From NCBI RefSeq assembly GCF_963662255.1, contig NC_085051.1:53979101-54043100 (forward strand): a stretch of 64,000 nucleotides of DNA. The letters run 5' to 3'. Source of the DNA: Cinclus cinclus (Eukaryota > Chordata > Aves > Passeriformes > Cinclidae). A program made the position numbers and the translations under genes. Below, in pieces: positions 21,591 through 33,210 of the stretch; position 1 is the stretch's first letter; each line of letters opens with the position of its first letter. The notes beneath the pieces were generated by a model, which ran no database searches, was not told the origin of the DNA, and saw only the letters and a program-made list of their open reading frames with translations.

Positions 21591-21770
21591 GCTGGATTAT
21601 TTCCAGAACAAATTTTTCCTGTGTGAAACTCTCCTTAATAGGTTTCCCAAAAGGTTGCATTATTCCTTATGGGACTGGCTCTGTTTGCTTGGCATTCAGG
21701 GCCATGTAGTGATTTGCTAATGTATAGATTTGTCACAACTAATAAATCTACAGCATTATGGATGACATTA
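21591..21770. other. Unique non-coding flank of the CA array
   Basis: No gene or repeat is recognised here. The array ends abruptly into unique sequence. Confidence 0.45.
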
Positions 21771-22070
21771 TTATTTTTGACCAAGATTACAGCATTGGCT
21801 GGCTGATGTGGTTGATAGCAACGCTTGTGGGATATCACCTACTTCTTGAATATTAGCTGAAAAAAAAACCCCAGTATAATTCAGAGCATGGATCCGTTTA
21901 AATATTAATGGCACAATGATATTGATGGCAACAGTACCCCTGCAGAGGCTGCAAACCTTGCTCTCCACACCTGCATTCTTAGCATTAGGCAGCTGAAAGA
22001 GCACTTGCTGGGGGCTGGATGCTGACTTTACTGCAGAAACATTCAAGTGCAGCTGCTTGTGGGAGAAGGT
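21771..22070 (-). CDS. Weak candidate terminal exon (minus strand)
   Basis: On the minus strand a strong acceptor (AGTTTCCCTCCTGCCCTAG) is followed from the first base by 99 open codons ending at a stop at 21771-21773. The start reads TFSHKQLHLNVSAVKSASSP, and later parts contain CSLCRGTVA and NIQEVGDIPQALLST. There is a second acceptor-like TTTTTTTTTCAG inside, just above 21856. Several possible GT donors are weak (for example GCAG then GTGTGG). No domain is recognised. With this much AT-rich sequence, a 99-codon chance frame behind one acceptor is unsurprising. Confidence 0.18.
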   Translation of the reverse strand, partial: TFSHKQLHLNVSAVKSASSPQQVLFQLPNAKNAGVESKVCSLCRGTVAINIIVPLIFKRIHALNYTGVFFSANIQEVGDIPQALLSTTSASQCCNLGQK

Positions 22071-25054
22071 CTAGGGCAGGAGGGAAACTGGTTCACATAT
22101 AAGTGTGAATGTGAACACACAAATTGAGTTCCTACAGCAGAAGTGAAATAAATCCTAATTCACTTGCTGTACTATGCTGGGGTGATATGTAAGGCTTAAA
22201 GAAAAAGACACTGTACATTGCAAAAAAAGTAGTGTACAACATAAATAGCATATGTGCCAAATGATTTCTATAATAAAGCAGATGCAGCAAAATATACTTA
22301 ATAATGTTTGACAATTCCCTATCCAGCTAATGGTTTGTTAGAAATTAGTCCCTAATGTTTTAGGGACTGCTGGCATTTACAGTAGTTTGCTTTGTCTTAA
22401 TTTACAATGTTTGTGTGATGTGTGCTGTTTAGCTTGCTCCTTGCAGTTTTATGATCTTACTTGCTTGTTGGGATTTCAAATGTTGCTTTAACTCACTAGC
22501 TACTCTAATAATACAATGTTCATGGGAAGAATTTCACAAAATACCTTTTTAGGACTTAATTCCGTTTTTCCTCTCCATTACGCAATGAAAGCCCACTCTG
22601 CTCAGACATCCAAACTCCTGTGAGACTTACTTGTTGCCAAACATGGAACTTCTAGTCCCAGATTTCATGGCATGAGCAAATAAATAGTGAATGCATTGTG
22701 CTGGGTACCAAAGGAAATACAGATTGCACTGAGCACGCTGCAACTGCAGATTCAAGAAATATAACAAACCCATTTTAGCCATAAGTGCCTTTTATCCAAC
22801 TGTCTAAACACTCCTCAAAAGCACACAAAATTATTTTACATCTTTCTGAAAGAATAACTAAAATCGGGATAATATCCATTGTCTAGGGGGATGAATTAAG
22901 CCACATAAATGAATCCATAAGCATTACTCACAACGGCAGATGCTCCACAGAGACCTGAACACCAAAAGTTCATTGCTTTTCTTGCAATTCTCCCAACCGA
23001 TCAAAATTAAAAGAAAATATTTATTCCCACAAACTTTAGCTTGACTAAGAAATGTTGGACAAGCATGAGAACATGGGATCCTCATGTCTTGAATGAAGAG
23101 GGAGGGCACAGGCTCAAAACAACAGGATGAAACCACAGGTGCCATAATACACCTAAAATAAAACCCAGGGAGTATTGTTCTTCTGTGCCAGGACTTCCAG
23201 GTTTGCTTAAAGTAGGGGAAGTACTGCCTGCTTGTAGTCACAGAGGTGAAAGCCCAGTTTCTCCTTGGGGAACACTTTATCCCTGCTCAGGTCTCCTTGC
23301 AGTGGTCTGCCAGAGAAATGAGGACAGACTCCAGATGGAGGACCCTGCAGAATGCCAAAGGTGCTCCAGGACAGCAGCCATGCATGACCTCTGAGTGGTG
23401 AACCAATTATTTTGGGTCATAGTTTAGAAAAGCCTGAAGTCTGCAATAGCAGGAAATTTTATCTTTTTTAATCAATATGGGCTTGTTGAGACCAAACCTT
23501 AGTCCCATTTTTAATCTGGAACACAGATTTTTCTAACATTTACCTATATGTTTTCCCCCTACTAGTTCAGCAGTGCTTGTAGCTGGAGTCAACAAGACTG
23601 AAAATAGAAATAGGCTAAATCTTAAGGGCTCACAGCTTGCTTGCAACCAACACAGCCACTGAGTAGTATTGGCAAAGGATAGGGAGTCTGCTCAAGTCCT
23701 GCCGACTTTCCATGATCTCCTCAAGTCTCCCAGCAATAAGAACATTCATCATGAAGCTCAGATCATTGGTAAAATGAAGATACAACCCTTTAGTGCTGGT
23801 TATGAATGATTGCAGCTTCTAGGAAGGGAGATAAATGAGCGTCTCAGTGGAAATAGACAAATTTGAGTTTACTAACTATAGTCTATAACAGTAACTCGCT
23901 CTTCCATGAAATGGAAAGAAGGTCAGACACTGGCATGAATTAGTCCAATCCCGACTAAAACAAATATGTACCATGCTAAATACCTAAAAAAAAAAGGAAA
24001 AAAAACCAAACAAACAAACAAAAAAAACCCCAGAAAACATCCAATTTTGGCTTTGGTTTTTTATTATTTTGGATTTTGCAGAATTCACTATAAAAAAGAC
24101 AAAACTTGTTTCACGCTTGAGAAAAAGATAGAAAAAGTGCATCTAGGTGCACAGCCTCCTCCCTTCTTTGTGGGAAGGAGACCATTGCAATTTGTCAGGA
24201 TGTGGCTGAGTTCAAAGTATTTGAGTGTCAAAGGTAGATGATCTTGATGTATAGAGTGAAGTTTCATGGGGGACACATTCCCAGGATATAAGTCAGACTA
24301 GCTGCCATCTCAAGCACAGTTTTGATCCACCTGCATATACATTTGAAAGGAGCCTTGAAATTCATTCACATACTGGGCTGCTTCAAGGAAATGTGTTTAA
24401 ATAGGGTAACAGAGTGAAAGGTAGAAAGATCTGTCATCTGGAAAGGTGCTTATATCACAAAAGGTGTCAGCTCAAAATGGCAAAATCTAGAAAGGGATAA
24501 AAAGTGCAGAAGAGATAAAGATGCCAGTCTCCCTCTCTCTCTGAGCAGTTGATGGCTGAGGGGAAAGTCTGTTTGATTCTACTCCATGGCCTTTTCCATT
24601 CCTTCTGAGAACTGACATGGTTTAATTAAGCGCCAGTAACTCCAAAGGCCTTGACTGTTTAAGTCACATATTTTCTATAATTACTTACTTCTTCAGTGCT
24701 ACCTGGACTGCAGCTCCGAGCCAGATCTTATTCAGTAATTCTCCTTCATCAGCTTTTTTTACAGAAGCCACCACAGTCCAGCTCTTTGACAGGTTTGGGG
24801 GGTAGTGCATTTAATAAAGAGTATAAAAGTAAGTTGTCACTGTCTCAAAACCCCTTCAAGATAGTTCTTTTTCAAAGTTCAGATCTCTGGGGAACACCAG
24901 TGTCTTTCAATCTTTTCCTAACTATAGCCCTAATTTGAAGTGCTAAACATTTATTTTAGTAAAACACCCTGCTAAAAGATGACAGGAAAATTCAGTCCCT
25001 GCCAGTGTCATTGAGGCAAAAAAAAATATCAAAGCTGCACCTCAACTTACACAA
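22071..25054. other. Non-coding DNA, no recognised element
   Basis: Unique AT-rich sequence. An A-rich tract with AAAC repeats lies at about 23984-24035. No CR1 tail, LTR or RNA gene is recognised. Confidence 0.45.
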
Positions 25055-25076
25055 AGAAAGCTCAGCTGAGCTTTCT
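25055..25076. repeat. Perfect 22-base palindrome
   Basis: AGAAAGCTCAG is followed immediately by its exact reverse complement CTGAGCTTTCT, with no spacer. The centre (CAGCTG) is an E-box-type hexamer and it is embedded in a longer symmetric AGCTCAGCTGAGCT core. It has no mismatches. Its function is unknown. Confidence 0.95.
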
Positions 25077-28000
25077 GAAGGATACCACTGGTGTTTAGTT
25101 TTCAGTTCCCAGGGTCTATCACACCATCTTGATGCACAAAGACCTTAATTCATCTTGCTGTCATATCCGCCCATCACCTATGAGGTGCTTTTTGAATGAG
25201 GTTCTTCCTGCCTGCTACCATAACACAGTCATCATCTGTCCTGTCATCTGAAAAATATAAATGTTTCATGCTCCACTAATAAATCTGCTACAATATTTGC
25301 TGTTGCTTGTGCAATCCAGAGCCCTGTTTCATGGAATATTTATAAATCACTTGCCTGATGATAATGTTCATTGCTAATTGTGAGCATCTTCCTGCCTCCC
25401 GCCCCAGTATGCAGGGCAAGAGAGGTGCTCCAGCCTGGATCTGAGCTGTCTCTCTTCCCACTGCCTTTCCTACCACAGCAGTGGGGAAGAGGGGAAGTTT
25501 ACTATGTGCAGATAAAAGCAACATGAAAACCTTTTTGCCTGATTTCACATTTAATGAAAGAAACTGCAGGAAGAAGATTGCAGAAGAAAACAGTGTGCAA
25601 TTATTCACACAAAAATTTTATAATCCCCCACACCTTACTTCCACCCGAGTGCTGCCTTTAAATGGTCCTAAAAAGCCAATTGCACCATCTTACATATTTT
25701 CCTTTTTTCTGTGTATATATGTTCCTCTTTCCAAAAGCTCATGGTTTGATGGTTTGCAGGAAAGAACAGATCATGGGAAGTAATTGCTTGCCAAAGAGAG
25801 ATTCAGTTCAATTAAGTCTCATTGGAAAGCTAAAATACTAGAAAAGCTGGGACAGTGAAGGGATAGAATTATGGTCACCTATTTCATTTTGTATTTTGGC
25901 CAGAACTGGAGAAATGCCCTCTGCTCTTGGATTATGTGAGGTAAAGAGGTAGAGTTTCCTTTCTTCTTGGAGGTGGAGAGAAGGGATGAGGAAAGAGGAG
26001 AGTACATGAACGTACATCATCCATATTTCCATGGCACCCAGACACTGCAGCCAGTATAGAGTTCCTTGGCCCTAATACTGTAGCTGAAAACCTTTGATTT
26101 CTTCCCAAATTGCTTAGACCCAAAATGAGCAAGACAGGCCAGGAAAAGGGAAATTTCTCCCTGGATTACAAAAGGGATGTTAGGACCCTGAGCAGTCAAC
26201 TTCTCATTATTGACTAGTATTGCATGAAATAAAAACCTAGACTGAGCATTGGCCTTAGCTCAAGCCAAACAAGGGTTGTGAGCAGCTGCCCATGGATGAA
26301 TAAATCAGAAAATGTACCCCCAAGAACTCTGGAGAAGTCTCTGCTGCTGCAAGCAGATAGTACCTGGTACTCTCACTCATGCTTCCGAACAGCACCTCTT
26401 CTTTTCACAGAAGTTATCAGACTCAGACCCCAATATCTTTAACATCCTCCACACACTGGCTGAGATCTATCCAAAATCTGGTTAAAATTAGGTAGCAGAA
26501 CCCATCAGGGAAGCAGGCACAATATGATAATTTCCTAGAGAAAGCCAGATCAAAAAGAACCTGCCACCCTCAGTCCCGCCTTCCTTTTGACGAAATCGAT
26601 GCATCCCTCGGTAGAGCTGAGTATTGATTTTTTTATGCAAACAATGGAGTTTGAAGCTTTAGATTTATGCTCCTTGCCCAAAGACAAGCTCATGTCTGAA
26701 AGAGCACGAGTTTGTGCACTGCCTAATGGCTCTTGCTCAATCACTAATCATCCTAGTTCTTAAAGATTTTTAAGTCCACTATTGAGCCATATTATTCTGT
26801 CTGGAAAAAAATGTTATAAGCTGCACAACAAATTAGAGCAAAAAAGTCTGATCAAGACTGGTCTCAAACCTCCAAATCTGCCCATTAAGAGCTGCTTCTA
26901 TGTCCTATTATACATTGTTTTGGGTAAAGAATGTTTATGAGGTATTAGGCTTTTAATCGGTTTCTCCTCCATTTTAATTTTCATTGTTGCACATTCGAGT
27001 GATAAAAGATCATGAACTCTTTTTCCCAAGTTATTTATTAACACTCATTATAAAGGGGAATTGAGGGGAAATGATGTGAAACTAAATGGCCCAGTTTTTT
27101 TTCTTCCAGCAGGACCTGAACTGGAATCTATTTTTCACTACTGACATGTAGTACACAGCCAGCACTCACACAGATATCAGGAAAACTCAGACCCAAAAGT
27201 GACAAGAGACTACTGAATCCATCATTGTTTTTCCACTTCATCTAGCTAAATCAAAAATCACTGGCTGCTCACTTAAAAGTCAACACAGCTGCAAAATGGC
27301 ACAAATGCTATTAGCAACAAGATGACATTCCTTCCGTTCATTCATTCATTTATTTATTTTCAAAGAGAAAGTTTGTCATACTGCAAAATGTGGCTACAGG
27401 TGCAATGAGCTGCATCTCATGGGCTCTGGGATGGGGAGACACTGGTGATGTAGAGTGAGTCACTGCACTGTTAGGAAATGGTTAAACTAATAAAAATATA
27501 TCTGCAAGTGCTTCATATTGAGGTGTTACTAATTCTTTATACTGGAAGTGTTCTCTGATAACTGTGAGCCTTTGTTCTGCTCTTAGGAAATTTTTGTAAG
27601 TGTATAGTATAGGGATGTGTGTTTGGATCTCAAAGTATTAATTGTCTGTATTGTGGCTGTTCTAAAAAGCATTTGGTGAAATAGAATTTCCTTGTCTGTG
27701 TTATAGGATCTTTCGTTTAAATATACATACATCCATATATTTCCAGTGTTTATTTTGTAGTAGCATTTACACCAGCTTTTACTGCTGTGAACATGTATAT
27801 CCATACTTCCTAAGACTAACTCTATGATTTATGGAAATACACCTTTGTGTACTAAACTGGTTCTCACTTTTATTTTAACTAGAACCAAGCCTGGAATGGA
27901 TGAAAATGCTGTCATTAAATAGAATTCTGTAATTTTACAGCTGCATTTGACATATCATTACCAGAAAATTGCTCAAACTTTAAAAAACAAGAAAACCTTC

Positions 28001-31000
28001 TGACTTCTCATTTTTCTATCTTGCTAAATGCCCTAACTCAACCCAGAAAAAATCATGTTTTCCAAGCAGCTTTATTCTGAAGCAGTTCAAGCTGTTAGAA
28101 ACAGCTTCAACTGGGAAGCAGTAGCATTCCTGAATGTACATTTCTTGAAAGAAAAGAAAGTGACACGAAGATTATGGAATTCTGCAAAACTTCTGAAAGG
28201 GTCTCTAAGCTTATTTTGGAGGAATTAATCTGTGTCTGGAAAATTTCTGTGACTTTGCTGTCTTACACTCCTACTTCCCTCTGAGTTCTAATGAATTTCT
28301 GATAATTTCCATTCAATGCTTTGTCTGCTACCTCTGACTAGAACACAAGAATTAAAGGTCTCAAAACAGTTGCTCCTGTCTACTAATGGCTTGCATTTTT
28401 CAGAAAGCCAGATGAAGGCAGGATTAATTTTTGTCTACCTTCTCCCAGTTATGAGTTCCCCAACAAAGGTGAGGGTAACCCAGGTTCCTGCTTATATCCC
28501 GTGGGGTAGATTAGAGTGAAGTGACTCTGAATGATGAGTGTTTGCAAATATATATATTTAGGGTATACTTTAGAACAATTTGGTTGCCATGGGAAGCAGG
28601 CATGCAGCCATTTTAGTTATTATTATCTACATTAATATAGCTATACAAAAGCATCAAAATAACACTTAGGAAAATGTATAAGGAAAAGAAGGAGAAGGGA
28701 AGAAAGGATAAGGTTAGAAAAGACCTCATCACCTGTGAGATGAGATTGGTAGCTGAAATTTCAATGTCAGTTGGTCAAAGTGATGATCACAGTCTTGTCT
28801 GCCTGGTGAAGAAATTGTACAAAACAACAAACTTCCATGGGCTTTATGTTAGGCTTAGGCTTGATGGCAGAGAATTGGGAGTGCAAAGATTTCCAGGGAA
28901 CTCATTGTACAATTTCTCTAGTAATAATCAGTCTTTTGTGTTAATGATCCTGGTGAAACAGATGAAGTGCATGTATTGTGTTTTGAATTCATTTCACAGT
29001 ACTCCCCACACACGGATTCCAACTGGGAGATGTCTGACCATCCTTGTAAAGACAGAGCTGATAGTACATGCCATGTTGTATAGAAAATGGATTGTTAATG
29101 GTGTAGATGCTGGCAGCAACCACCCTCAGTTTCTTGAAATGTCCATACAGCACAGAACTGCCACTGGCTTCAAAAGCATCCTTTCTGATTTTCCAAGGCC
29201 AGTGCCAGGTCACATTCCCACTGTCTGAGCAGCTGCATAACATGTCTGTCTCACACATGAAATGGCAAAATCAAGCAGTCAGATGTCACATCTTGGCACT
29301 ACAAAACCATTCATCATTATCAGCAAATGCAAATCTGGGGACTTGAAAGGAGAGACGAGCCTGAAGCCTTTTCCTAAAAATCAAGATTATTCATTGGAAG
29401 ACCCCTCACCCACAGCAAATTGTACCTTATTCAATATATTGACCTTGGATGGATAGATGAATCTCTTAGTGCTCTCATAAGCTTCATTTACATTTCAGTA
29501 GGTGTTAAACAATTAAGCCATTTTGGGATACAACTCTGTGCATTATTTATGTGTCTTTCAGTGTCCTTCCATAGCAAAATTCTAGGATTTCAAGAAAATA
29601 AATAAGACCCACGAGACAAGAAAAATCCATACCATGTTTTTAAAATTCATTCTAAGTTACAGTGAATACTTTTGGTTCAACCTACACATAGAAGGGTTTT
29701 TGAATGCTGTGGAAAAGAGGCAGAGTGAGTAAAATATCTTTTCAGACTTCATGAGGGAAATTATCACAATAAAGTAAGAGATTTGTAGGTGCTATTCTAT
29801 AATCCTACACTTGTAATTTCAACTCACTAAAAAAGCTTATTTGCTAGCATCTTACATGATTGCAGTGAACCAAGAGATCAGGATCCACACAGATGCACCT
29901 TCAGAGCTAGCCTAGGCAGAGACACACATCCAGTGTTTGGAAATGTGTACCCAGAAGGCAGAAGCTTGGCCAGAAGAGCAGAAGATACACAGTGCCTGGG
30001 GTCTTGGTGTTGAACTTGTCATATGCATAGGCTCAAACACAAAAATATTTTCATATTTCCTCAACAGAGATGACACGAAGTACTGCTTTCACCTGACATT
30101 CAGGGGTCAGTTCAGGAGCAGACATAAAAGAAACGGTCCCTAGAATGCACTGCTTGTATCAGCAATCCTCTTTGGCATTAGGAAAGCAGCCTTGGAGATG
30201 ATGTGTTGCCTGACTTTAAACCAATAACTCTATTGAATTTGTTGTTTGACCTTTTCTTTCCTTTGGATGGCATCATCCATGGAGTAGTATATCATCATCA
30301 TCATCCTCACTGAAATGATGCATTTCACTAATAGATCATTAGAAAGAAAGCTCACTCTGAAGATATATGGGTACAATAGATCACGACAGAAAAGGGCGTA
30401 CTGTTGATGTACTACCCAAAAGATGGCAGAGTCCAACAAGGAGGAGGTCCGAGAGGAAGCATGTTAATTGAGAAAGGATGACTGCACGACAAAGAAAACC
30501 TTTAATACTTCCTTCCTTGCATTAATAAAATCAGTCACGGTGGATACTTACGCTTCTTGCTTCTCTCAGCATGAAAGAACCAAAAAATTATTCTCTTTTT
30601 TTCCATTCTGCTGCACATTCTGGCTCTTGAACATTAATGCATAGGGGCCTGTGGCTCCCCATGGGTTCTGAGCTGTCTTACAGGTTCAGCCACATCGTGC
30701 AGCAAGCAGGATGGCACTGCCAGGACTGGGAGGAACACACAGCACAAGTCCTTAATGGGAAGGAAGAGAAAATTCAGTGGGTCAACAAAGATATCTAAAA
30801 TGAACTGCCCAATGCTGTGCGCATACGTTCCTGCCATGAACAATTGCCAAATCCCTGCTTTCTCTGAGGCTCCAGGTATGCATGTTCTAGCTCTTGGCTA
30901 CCTGAAGATTTTGTCACATTTGAGGGCAAGGAGTATTAAGGGCCCATCCAAGTGAGGAGTTATTTGGCTTTGTATGCATTGCTTTTTTGTTCATCTCATT

Positions 31001-31822
31001 CTCATCTTTCTCAATATGTCGCCAAAATCTAGCTTCAACTTGACTAGGATCTATATTTTTGTCATAATTTCCCAAAAAAAATTCTCTAACATGGCCTTTT
31101 AAATGCCAGACAACCGTTTATATGTAAAAAGCTGCATCCAAAAGACACATCCTGAAATTTTCCCTGCAAAACCTCTCCCTCACATGTTGAACCCATCTGC
31201 CTCTTTCAGCATTACACATGGGTTTGGAGGCAGAAGGGCTTTGGTGCCCATCCTAGAAGCCTTCACACTGGATGTGAGAGTCTCCCTGCTGCCATTAGCT
31301 CTTTGCCTGATTAATTATCTCCTCCACGCTGCAGAGGAGCACCTGCAGTGCTGCGTGGGGACAGTGCTCAGACTGTGCCACTCCTCCAGCCCCTCTGCTG
31401 CCATCAGTAATTTCGCTCCCTATTGTCAACAAGCGTATCAGAAAAGTAAAACACAATTAATTGTGGTGCCAAATAGTAGCTTAATGCTTAATTGCACAAC
31501 TCACAATGAGGTCACAATTACTGGGCGATCAGATAAGCTTTTACAGATGTATTATATAATCCATGAGCTTAATTCCTCCAGGGGTAGTCAGAAAATCACT
31601 GTTCATTAACAAAGTGGTTCCATTACCCAAAAACATATTTAAATCATCATTTTATGCATTCCAGAAATAATGTCATTTCATCTTCAAAGGATAAATATAC
31701 TTTAAAGAAAAGCTTCAGCTGGAAACTACTGTCCCTAATAAATCTAATGTCAGATGTTTAATGTGTCAATTTTTTCTCCACAAATAACAAAGACAAGAAA
31801 AAATTATTTTGAGCCAAATTAG
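25077..31822. other. Long quiet stretch of non-coding DNA
   Basis: About 6.7 kb without a recognisable transposon. Minor features are an ATTC/ATTT tract near 27338-27360, a TATATATAT tract near 28547-28557, purine-rich DNA at 28674-28730 and five ATC units around 30290-30305. Open frames of up to 184 codons (28674-29228) and 168 codons (31103-31609) show no motif and no splice support. I see no gene. Confidence 0.45.
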
Positions 31823-31844
31823 TTTATACCTCATGAGGTATAAA
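31823..31844. repeat. Perfect 22-base palindrome
   Basis: TTTATACCTCA is followed immediately by its exact reverse complement TGAGGTATAAA. There is no spacer or mismatch. The centre is TCATGA. Symmetric sites of this kind can be dimeric factor sites, but no known consensus is recognised. Confidence 0.95.
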
Positions 31845-32635
31845 GGCAAGTTGTAGAGATATTGCACTATTGTTCCAATCAGGGTCATAAGGAAATTCTA
31901 CAGATTTTTCTATGGCATGTCACACAGAAACCTCGTCAGTGACTTAGGTAAGGGGCCAGGTTCAAGCACAAAGGGTCAAATGTATTTTTCTTTGCCTCCA
32001 AAACCTTTTAAAAATGATTTACTGCCTGACTGTATGGGACATGAAAGAAGAATGCTGTTTTCAACACTCAAACAAATGACATACTGGAACTGACATTTTT
32101 TTACATACATTTATGCAACTTGATGCAGCTATCTCCCCAAGCTGACAAAACTCCTGTGGAAACAAATGGGATTTTTACCTGAAAGTGACTGCAGGATTGG
32201 CCCCTCTTTTACCATTGTTAAAATATATCAGCTCTCTGAAAATCCAGAATTACTTCACAGAAGTAGTGAAGACATCCAACTATTCCACCAATTTTAAGAA
32301 GTACTAAATCATGGAAATTATTTCAGAATACATCTTTAGTTATCCTTAATGCTTTCTCATACATTTCTCTGACTGAAGTATTATAAAAATCCACTGAAGA
32401 ATAATGATTGTCATATTTGATGTACATTTTTATTAACAGTACTATAAAAATTCAATTATGTAGCAAAGGGTGACAAAAAATTTCCTTTAAATTATGCAGT
32501 AAACAAAGCACTCTATAAAGAGAATCATTTGCTCATGTCATATGTTAAAAATCTCTGCTCCATTGGCTAAGGAATACAAACTAAATTTTCTTTGTGTCTG
32601 GAAGCAGATTTCCCCTTTCCTCTCCCCCTCCTCCC
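31845..32635. other. Non-coding DNA, no recognised element
   Basis: AT-rich unique sequence with no supported feature. Confidence 0.45.
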
Positions 32636-32703
32636 ATTGGGGATTGGAACTAGATGATCTTTAAAGTCCCTTCTAACTTAAGCCTTCCTATGATTCTGTG
32701 ATT
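32636..32703 (+). mobile_element. CR1 LINE 3' tail stub, sense
   Basis: Only the last part of a CR1 remains: ATTGGAACTAGATGATCTTT, then AAAGTCCCTTCTAACTTAAG and the ending CCTATGATTCTGTGATT. This is an extreme 5' truncation. Confidence 0.85.
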
Positions 32704-33028
32704 ATCCAAATGCTTTTCCTAGGGAAGGTTTATTCAGCCAACAATCTGTGCCTTCCAGACGTGGCGTTTCCTCTGTCCACTCTGTAAATTCCCATAGCTC
32801 ACATTCACCACGGAGGGAGAACGTAGCTGTACAGATGGATTAATAACAAAATCAAGATGCAATAGCTCCCACAAACTGTTTCTCCACTGATATATTTAGC
32901 AGAAACCATTGGCCAGAGATAGTCTGCTAGTTGGTAGTTATCAGTAATGTCATTACTTGGGAAATATTCCTCTGGACTGTGTTTAAGTGCTTCTGCCTCT
33001 GGCATACAGATATGTGAAACCATTTTAC

Positions 33029-33210
33029 CTTGCACAACAGGAGATGATCTAGCATAAAATGATCGATTTTTATGCTTATCATGCAGAACTAGATTGCTGC
33101 TGTCTTCATTTAGATGCACAGCAGAGCAGTAAGCAGTCTCCTTCCTTGTCTTGTCAAACCAGGGCTCCACCACACAGAAATAGGGTGCTGATCTGAATTC
33201 CTCCGTGTCC
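33029..33210 (-). CDS. Candidate internal exon (minus strand, 182 bases)
   Basis: On the minus strand an acceptor (TATTTTTTTGCTTATAG) and a donor (GTGCAAG then GTAAAA) enclose 182 bases. One frame runs right through: one leading base, 60 codons, and one trailing base. It contains APYFCVVEPWFDKTRKETAY, then CSAVHLNEDSSNLVLHDKHK and SFYARSSPVVQ. The composition is balanced, with W, Y, H and charged residues, and is the most protein-like of the minus-strand candidates. The same frame stays open about 75 codons beyond the donor, so the boundary is not forced. It does not join the next downstream candidate (20619-20699) directly by phase, so at least one exon would be missing. I cannot assign a family. 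Confidence 0.33.

Noticed and set aside
21082..21709. Open frames of up to 195 codons on both strands
   Set aside because: They are caused by the A/C-only compound array. His/Thr/Asn/Lys and Val/Cys/Phe repeats are artefacts of low complexity.
28674..29228. 184-codon plus-strand frame
   Set aside because: It has a lysine-rich start from purine-rich DNA, no recognisable domain, no promoter or splice context, and is compatible with chance.
31103..31609. 168-codon plus-strand frame
   Set aside because: There is no recognisable motif. The 3' half is AT-rich sequence that looks more like a regulatory element than coding DNA.
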